Shown one piece after another: positions 59,001 to 64,000 of a DNA stretch of 64,000 bases; the first letter of the stretch is position 1, and the number at the start of each line of letters is the position of its first letter. A program made the position numbers and the translations under genes. Under the pieces are notes generated by a model. That model worked only from the letters and a program-made list of their open reading frames with translations. It ran no database searches and was not told where the DNA came from. Origin of the DNA: Mytilus californianus. Taxonomy: Eukaryota > Mollusca > Bivalvia > Mytilida > Mytilidae. Where the stretch lies: positions 69,957,558-70,021,557 of the forward strand of contig NW_026262668.1 in the NCBI RefSeq assembly GCF_021869535.1, given 5' to 3'.

Positions 59001-61343
59001 CTGTCACATGAGCTGTTGTCATCACTTGGTATCTATCGTATGTCTGCTGAAAAATTTGTCACATCTCACAATGTTACATACATTGCATACACTACAGTTC
59101 AGATGGAGTTTACCTTCTCCACCTGCTCACTGGGAAGCTCACTCAAATTTAACATAAATTTTTTGTTAAAATATTGTATACAATAGCTTTTCTTTTCGCA
59201 AGGTATTGTATAATCAATTCACATGATACAAAAACTGAAATGACATGTCCAGTCTAAAGGGTGACCAAAGGGATATCTTAAAAGTTTACCCCACTGCCTG
59301 CCACCAATGTCGAATGATAATGGCAAAATCCACATGAGCTATAGTGTAACTCTTTACAAATTAGATCATACTTGTCAAATATAAAAATAAGATGTGGAAT
59401 GAAGCAACTCTCCACCAAAGACCAAATGACATAGATGTTAACAACTATAGGTCACCATACGGCCTTCAACAATGAGCAAAACCCATACCTGGTAGAAGTT
59501 CTTATGTGTGAAGTGTTGTTACTGTGGTTCTGATCACAAAGCAGTCCTAGTACCAACACATGACAATAGGTTCTTTGATTGGTGGAGACTTCAGTTACTG
59601 TTGTTCTGATCATATAGCAGTCCTACTACCCACACATGACAATAGGTTCTTGGATTGGTAAAGACTTCAGTTACTGTGGTTCTGATCACATAGCAATCCT
59701 AGTACCCACACATGACAATAGGTTCTTGGATTGGTTGATGCTTGAGTTACTGTGGTTCTAATCACATAGCAGTCCTAGTACCCACACATGACAATAGGTT
59801 CTTGGATTGGTGGAAAATTCAGTTACTATGGTTCTGATCACATAGCAGTCCTAGTACCCACACATGACAATAGGTTCTTGGATTGGTTGAGACTTCAGTT
59901 ACTGTGGTTCTGATCACATGGATAACCTAGTACCCACACATGACAATAGGTTTTTGGATTGGTCAAGACTTCAGTTACTGTGTTTCTGATCACATGGATA
60001 ACCTAGTACCCACACATGACAATAGGTTCTTGGATTGGTTGAGACTTCAGTTGCTGTGGTTCTGATCACATAGCAGTCCTAGTACCCACACGTGACAATA
60101 GGTTTTTGGATTGGTCAAGACTTCAGTTACTGTGTTTCTGATCACATAGATAACCTAATTCCCACACATGACAATAGGTTTTTGGATTGGTCAAGACTTC
60201 AGTTACTGTGTTTCTGATCACATGGATAACCTAGTACCCACACATGACAATAGGTTCTTGGATTGGTTGAGACTTAAGTTGCTGTGGTTCTGATCACATA
60301 GCAGTCCTAGTACCCAAATGTGACAATAGGTTTTTGGATTGGTCAAGACTTCAGTTACTGTGGTTCTGATCACATAGATAACCTAGTACCCACACATGAC
60401 AATAGGTTTTTGGATTGGTCAAGACTTCAGTTACTGTGTTTCTGATCACATAGATAACCTAGTACCCACACATGACAATAGGTTTTTGGATTGGTCAAGA
60501 CTTCAGTTACTGTGTTTCTGATCACATGGATAACCTAGTACCCACACATGACAATAGGTTCTTGGATTGGTTGAGACTTCAGTTGCTGTGGTTCTGATCA
60601 CATAGCAATCCTACTAGCCACACATGACAATGTGTTCTTGTGGAGCAGAAACTGCTAACCCTTCCTGGGGTCCTTATTAAAATCAGGATTTTAATGTGGT
60701 TTAATTTGTGTAGAACAACTTTTAATTTTTAGTTTTCAACAAAGAGTTTTCATAGACTAATGTTTGTCTGTTTGGTTTTTTTCTATTTACCTTTTTGTTG
60801 TCTGCCTTTCTGTGATTTGGATATTGATCGCCCCATGGTAGTGTATCTTGTTCCCTTTCTGAAGGAAATATGTTTGTATTGGAGAACATAATACAAGTTT
60901 AGATTAGATGTGAGAAATGTTCCTCTGGAGAACCTGTATTGTACAAACAAGACAAATATCCTTACCAAAAGTGACATATTTAACCTTCATATACTTAATT
61001 TGGTAATTTATGACACATCCCTAGGCCTATTTAGTTAATGTGACATTACAGCAATATTAATAACTTATGGTCTTAATTGAAGGTACAAGAAAAAATAGTT
61101 TGTATTTCTAAAAGAAATATTTTTCAAAGATCTTTTAAAGAAAGCACATTTTTGTTGTTGTTGCTATTTTTAGAATTTTGTCATTTTTAACAACATTTAC
61201 CAAAAAAAATGATGTTATAATTACATACATGTTGATATAACGAATATTGTTCTTTACTGCATGAAATAATACATAGATTTTGGCCTTGTCAGGTTATTGC
61301 TAGGTATGGTGATGGTAAAATTCCTGTGGAAACCAATGAAAAG
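52878..61343 (+). CDS. NCF2-like: p67phox/NCF2-like NADPH oxidase activator, N-terminal TPR part (six exons)
   Basis: Six plus-strand exons join without a frame break: 52878-53051, 56389-56471, 57417-57525, 58154-58315, 58845-58958 and 61293-61343 (231 codons, still open). The product matches the N-terminal region of p67phox/NOXA1, the cytosolic activator that binds Rac through its TPR repeats and switches on NOX catalytic subunits. Diagnostic stretches are WNEGV near residue 10, ARIQFNIACVLKGLG, KDPHLAVAFYHRAVQYLKT and the activation-domain-like LFQPPKDMVANLGRKEYVAK. All are collinear with the vertebrate protein as known from the family. The PB1 and SH3 domains are not in the window and should lie beyond 64000 or be absent. 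Start context is AACATGG. The gene begins only 360 bp after a transposable element (49956-52518). Confidence 0.75.
54001..54155 (-). repeat. Family-B repeat, minus copy in NCF2-like intron 1
   Basis: ttggggccctttatagcttg through gtgagccaaggctctgtg to tcataccacatcttctta is the inverse of the family-B 5' part. Confidence 0.75.
55208..55520 (+). repeat. Family-B repeat, long copy in NCF2-like intron 1
   Basis: ataagaagatttggaatgag through cggagccttggctcacacc to aggttcctgacttaggac. A related shorter subfamily copy (agaccaaatgacatatagaa, ggccttcaacaatga) sits at 55035-55150. Confidence 0.75.
55603..56229 (-). pseudogene. Degenerate reverse-transcriptase relic in NCF2-like intron 1
   Basis: Pieces in shifting frames resemble the YIDD retroelement family at 48965 but from a different lineage: YLNIFSLNNKKFYKY, SNHCPFLDLNISVLHAKLYTKVY, SYSVYI, DFNEPNLCIIGKLFSQGF and KTFTKFFHRCKD. 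The catalytic aspartates after the YL are gone, so it is dead. It lies antisense to the host gene and has stops and frameshifts throughout. Confidence 0.6.
56389..56471 (+). CDS. NCF2-like: NCF2-like exon 2: TPR helix pair
   Basis: The acceptor is ACTTTCAG and the donor GTATGA; 83 nt, phase 0 to 2. It encodes HLGEAIKKDPHLAVAFYHRA and then VQYLKTK, very close to the family's I-x-x-D-x-H-L-A-V-A-Y-x-x-R-G segment. The split AG|A codon joins to exon 3 as arginine. Confidence 0.85.
57417..57525 (+). CDS. NCF2-like: NCF2-like exon 3: TPR
   Basis: The acceptor is TTGTAG and the donor a perfect GTAAGT; 109 nt, phase 2 to 0. It encodes YNEALDDLDKAEQSLRGSSF, then IKYSQLGLNFTLYKFE. This corresponds to the p67phox stretch with YD-A-x-x-D-L, L-R-G-N and Y-x-x-L-G-L. 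Confidence 0.85.
58154..58315 (+). CDS. NCF2-like: NCF2-like exon 4: TPR
   Basis: The acceptor is GTGCAG and the donor GTATTA; 54 codons, phase 0 to 0. It begins IQFNRAVCFARQGDIRTAVH. It corresponds to the last TPR of the p67phox N-terminal domain (L-Y-N-I-A followed by W-K-K-A-E in the vertebrate protein). Confidence 0.8.
58845..58958 (+). CDS. NCF2-like: NCF2-like exon 5: linker and activation-domain start
   Basis: The acceptor is TTTCATAG and the donor GTCTGT; 38 codons, phase 0 to 0. The end, LFQPPKDMVANLGRKEYVAK then AK, aligns without gaps with the vertebrate activation region (L-F-R-P ... V-A-x-L-x-x-K-D/E-Y). That region is needed to turn on NOX2. Reading through the donor stays open for 75 more codons, but the alignment to the next exon favours splicing. 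Confidence 0.8.
59388..59490 (+). repeat. Family-B-related short repeat before the minisatellite
   Basis: agatgtggaatgaagcaact, caaatgacatagatgttaac and cggccttcaacaatgagc. It ends about 25 bp before the 76-bp array begins. Confidence 0.65.
59515..60635. repeat. Minisatellite, about 76-bp unit, about 14-15 copies
   Basis: The unit core includes ggttctgatcacatagcag, acccacacatgacaatagg and ttggattggt. Copies differ at fixed positions (gcagtcc or gataacc; ttcttgg or tttttgg; ttactg or ttgctg). These variants recur with a period of three units, with one four-unit block. It lies in the intron between NCF2-like exons 5 and 6. The last copy breaks into a family-A fragment (gtggagcagaaactgctaac). 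Confidence 0.9.
60636..60840 (+). repeat. Family-A repeat, diverged, abutting the minisatellite
   Basis: Starts tgtggagcagaaactgctaa, then cccttcctgggg, tagttttcaac and tttgtctgtttgg, in plus orientation. The first bases are joined directly to the last minisatellite unit. Confidence 0.5.
61293..61343 (+). CDS. NCF2-like: NCF2-like exon 6: end of activation-domain region
   Basis: The acceptor is CTTGTCAG and a donor GTCAAA follows; 17 codons, VIARYGDGKIPVETNEK. V-I-A continues the family's K-A-x-V-V-A motif exactly across the junction, and phase 0 matches exon 5. The gene should continue; no further exon with PB1 or SH3 similarity is seen up to 64000. Confidence 0.65.
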
Positions 61344-61510
61344 GTCAAATGTTTTCTGTTGTGTGTTCAATATACTGCACAGGATTCTGGAATATGTTAT
61401 CACTTCTGATACACTTTATTATGTAGTTTAACACTTCTGTAAAATCTCAAAACTCATTACCATTCATTTTCAAAATCCAAATTTTGAGTTTTGACTTGAT
61501 ATTTATTTGC

Positions 61511-61731
61511 TACTGTGACTTGACTGCAAGTGTTCCTCTCCACCTATTGCAGTTCAATTCAAATTCTGAATAAATTGCAATTTGTTTTATCATACTTTAG
61601 TTTTCTACAGCAGTTGGTTAAAATTTCTGACCAGTTGAACAGGTTGGTTTGATAAAACAAATTGCAGTTGGGTCAGAATTTTGAATGAAATGCAATAGGT
61701 GGAGAGTAACACTTACAGTCAAGTCACACTA
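61511..61731. mobile_element. Foldback MITE, 221 bp
   Basis: The left arm tactgtgacttgactgcaag...tccacctattgca is mirrored by tgcaataggtggaga...cagtcaagtcacacta. Pairing continues over about 75 bp with a few differences (tgcaatttgttttatca and its inverse). It lies just after NCF2-like exon 6. Confidence 0.7.
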
Positions 61732-61739
61732 AAAAACTA

Positions 61740-64000
61740 ACTTTTGAGAAGATGTTTTGGACCTTGTATACTAAGTATATACATCTGTTTGTCATAAAAT
61801 AAAACCGACAACAACATACAGGTAAAGAAGTGTTGCATACTGTTTAAAAAAGTACAAAGAAGTGTTAGATATTAAGAATTGTGTCTTTAACCTTGCAGTA
61901 CCCTCACTGCTTATTGTGTTGTGTTTAATAAATTTGACTTGCTTTTATCTCATGACAATGTTCTAAGCTGATTTAAGAATTAACAATTGTTTGTTAATTT
62001 TTAAAAATAGTTGATACTTTATATATTGTAATTATTAATAAATGGTTTAAAGATGTAACAATAAATGATTATCCCATAATATATATATTTATAGAATTTT
62101 TGAAATTTGATAAATATTTTATGAACTTTTTACTTTACAATCAACATCTTCTCTTTGCAAATTTCAGCTATATGAAGTTAAATGGATTTCACATGGACTG
62201 ATACTGCTTTCATCTCACTAGACAATTTCTCCCTAAACTTTGTGTTTAAGTTTTACATTTAGATTCAAAATGTTGATAATTTGTATATTCTTTATTGAAA
62301 GATTAGAAATATAAGATTTAAATGTTGTGTTTTCGAAAATTTATATGAAATGAAAGCAAATGATGATCATATAATAAGCATAAATCGTTTCCGCTCTTTT
62401 TGCAAAATGTAAAGGTTACATGCTTTCATATTGTATAAATTTTCAAGAAAAAAAACTTTAGTTAAAGTAGAATGCTATTTCATCACCAGAATTACTCCTC
62501 CCATGTATATATCACTAAAACAATATGCTAGCTATATTTGTGGACAATATTTGTAAACTAACATTGTAGCTTATTGTATGTATTGTTTTCCTAACTAAAT
62601 TAGTTATTTTGACAAAAATTTTAATCATGACTCGTCAAAATTTTGTTGTTGAACTTTGTGCATCAAAATATTGATTTCATATCTTCTTTTATTTAGATTA
62701 ATCATGTTAATATTGTTATAATTACCATTTAATTTTAAAAGTTGTGATATTAATTGAGTTAACAGAAATTTTAGAGTGCATCACTTTCTTAAAGGTAGAT
62801 AATTATAAGAGTACAGAATATCAGGTTTTCTTCATACTGATTCTGTAAAATATCAGCTGCACAATATGAAGCTATTTGGTTCATGATTGTATTTATGTGT
62901 GTTTTATGATAGAAACGATAGTTTACTTTGTTTTACTAGCAAACCATAAGAGGGCAATAAGTTGCAAAGTAATCAACATCAGGACAAACATTATGAAGTC
63001 AATGATAATCAAGTTCATGAAAAGTTATTTAGGTGGCCTCAAGCGTTTTTTTTTTATTTGTGTCATGATGAAAAACAAGTAGTTGACATACTTCTTATTA
63101 GCATGATAAAAGTTAATATTTTACTTTCAAATGGTTGAGATTTATTTGGACTTTCAGATATTCATATGTAGACTACTTCTTCCTACTGGTACAAGAGTTT
63201 GTTGTGCTTTTAAATGTATTTGAAATATGTGATCTTTGGCTACTTTTACAATTAATAATTTGCTTTTGGTTTAATGTTAAGATAAGATAATAATTTTCTT
63301 CCCTTTAGATGAATGGATGTGCAGTTGTTATGTAATTGATATTATTTGTCACAAATTTTTTACCTTGATTGATTACAACCACTTTAGAAGCCTTTTGCTG
63401 TGCAGCTGACTCTTTCATTGCTTTAATTTTAAATGATGTTCTTATCATTGAATTTAAATATTGTCAATGAATACATATTGAAATGTCAATACAAAATTAT
63501 CAGGAATAATGAGATATATTTGGTATACCTCAATGAGGCAGCAACTAAACAACATACTCACAAAACACAAAAGGTATCTAGAGATGAATATATATTAATT
63601 GATCACCTATATCTGGTTTCATATTTATAAACTTACTGCACTTTTTATTAAAGCAGCTTGATCAAAGAGATCAGTTTTAAGAAAAAAGTCCAATAAATTA
63701 CCTCAACTTACATTATGGATCTATACAAATTTCTTTGTTTAGCCTAAAATTCACCAATTTAGAGTCTGAAGGACTATATTCATTGTATATTGGTTATTCA
63801 CTTGCTCATATACCAAAATTAAAATAACATGACAACATTTGATGTAAATGATTATTTTGATGAGTTGAAAAGAGGTAGGGATGGATGAGCATGTGACCTA
63901 AGATATAAAGTGAAAACAATATATATCAAAAGTATTGTACTTATGTTGCTGTTCTTTATCTTAGTAATCACTGGAAAGTCATACGAGAAAGATGATCTTA
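61740..64000. other. Downstream part of the NCF2-like locus, no further exon recognised
   Basis: AT-rich. Acceptor-like sites occur at 62168, 63309 and 63961, but none is followed by p67phox-like sequence. At the very end ctttatcttag precedes a short open stretch that reads GKSYEKDDL in one phase; phase does not match exon 6. Confidence 0.4.
62168..62221 (+). CDS. Possible alternative terminal exon of the NCF2-like gene
   Basis: A good polypyrimidine acceptor (CTTCTCTTTGCAAATTTCAG) precedes 17 codons, LYEVKWISHGLILLSSH, and TAG. It is in phase with exon 6 and would end the protein after the activation region, giving a TPR-only form. The residues show no family similarity, so this may be chance. 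Confidence 0.2.
   Translation, partial: LYEVKWISHGLILLSSH

Noticed and set aside
58914..59186. 90-codon ORF extending NCF2-like exon 5
   Set aside because: It is read-through past the exon donor. The family alignment continues in the exon at 61293 instead.
59515..60635. Regular roughly 76-bp repeats resembling a CRISPR array
   Set aside because: There are no unique spacers; whole units are repeated in an intron of a eukaryotic gene. It is a minisatellite.

Overview
The window is eukaryotic nuclear DNA, strongly AT-rich, with small exons separated by kilobase introns, GT..AG splice sites and a very high load of interspersed repeats. The protein families (multi-domain C-type lectin, Ly6/uPAR-type protein, p67phox-like TPR protein, PHD-containing LINE, ZNF862-like hAT element) and the dense dispersed repeats fit a bivalve mollusc, most likely a mussel (Mytilus-like). 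This is an inference from families and repeat style; no species marker gene is present.

Layout. (1) About 2.3-23.3 kb, minus strand: a secreted multi-domain gene assembled here from exons whose splice phases agree. It has a signal-peptide exon (23258-23210), two C-type-lectin-like domains each split over two exons (18143-17981 + 14064-13832; 12255-12108 + 9399-9166) and a PAN/Apple exon (7768-7517). The second lectin domain carries a 19-bp tandem duplication that breaks its frame. (2) About 33.7-35.9 kb, minus strand: a Ly6/uPAR-domain gene with signal-peptide exon and two domain exons, the last with an apparent frameshift beside an (AATC)n tract. (3) 41.4-48.4 kb: a decayed hAT transposon (ZNF862-like transposase pseudogene, minus strand) with recognisable terminal inverted repeats, into whose first exon a PHD-endonuclease-reverse-transcriptase LINE has inserted. 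(4) 48.4-49.5 kb: a 54-bp-arm inverted repeat, then a 5'-truncated retroelement with a YIDD reverse transcriptase whose 3' tail is the source of many small repeats elsewhere in the window. (5) 49.96-52.52 kb: a 2.56-kb element with TATGG-starting inverted termini, a 6-bp TGATTA target duplication and two large arrays of palindromic TTAATATTAA motifs. (6) 52.9-61.3 kb, plus strand: the first six coding exons of a p67phox/NCF2-like (NADPH oxidase activator) gene, continuing past the window; its introns hold a dead reverse-transcriptase relic and a roughly 76-bp minisatellite with higher-order structure.

Between these lie copies of four dispersed families: A (3' tail of the YIDD retroelement), B (core gagacaactctccatccaag), C (core ataccgaacttcaaggaaaa) and D (core acgcgcgtttcgtctacaa), several MITE-like foldback elements, a tRNA-derived SINE and simple tandem repeats. 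The three host genes have no obvious shared pathway, although lectins and the NADPH oxidase organiser are both typical of invertebrate innate immunity. Exon calls are by eye from splice signals, frame and phase; terminal exons and UTRs are mostly not determined.
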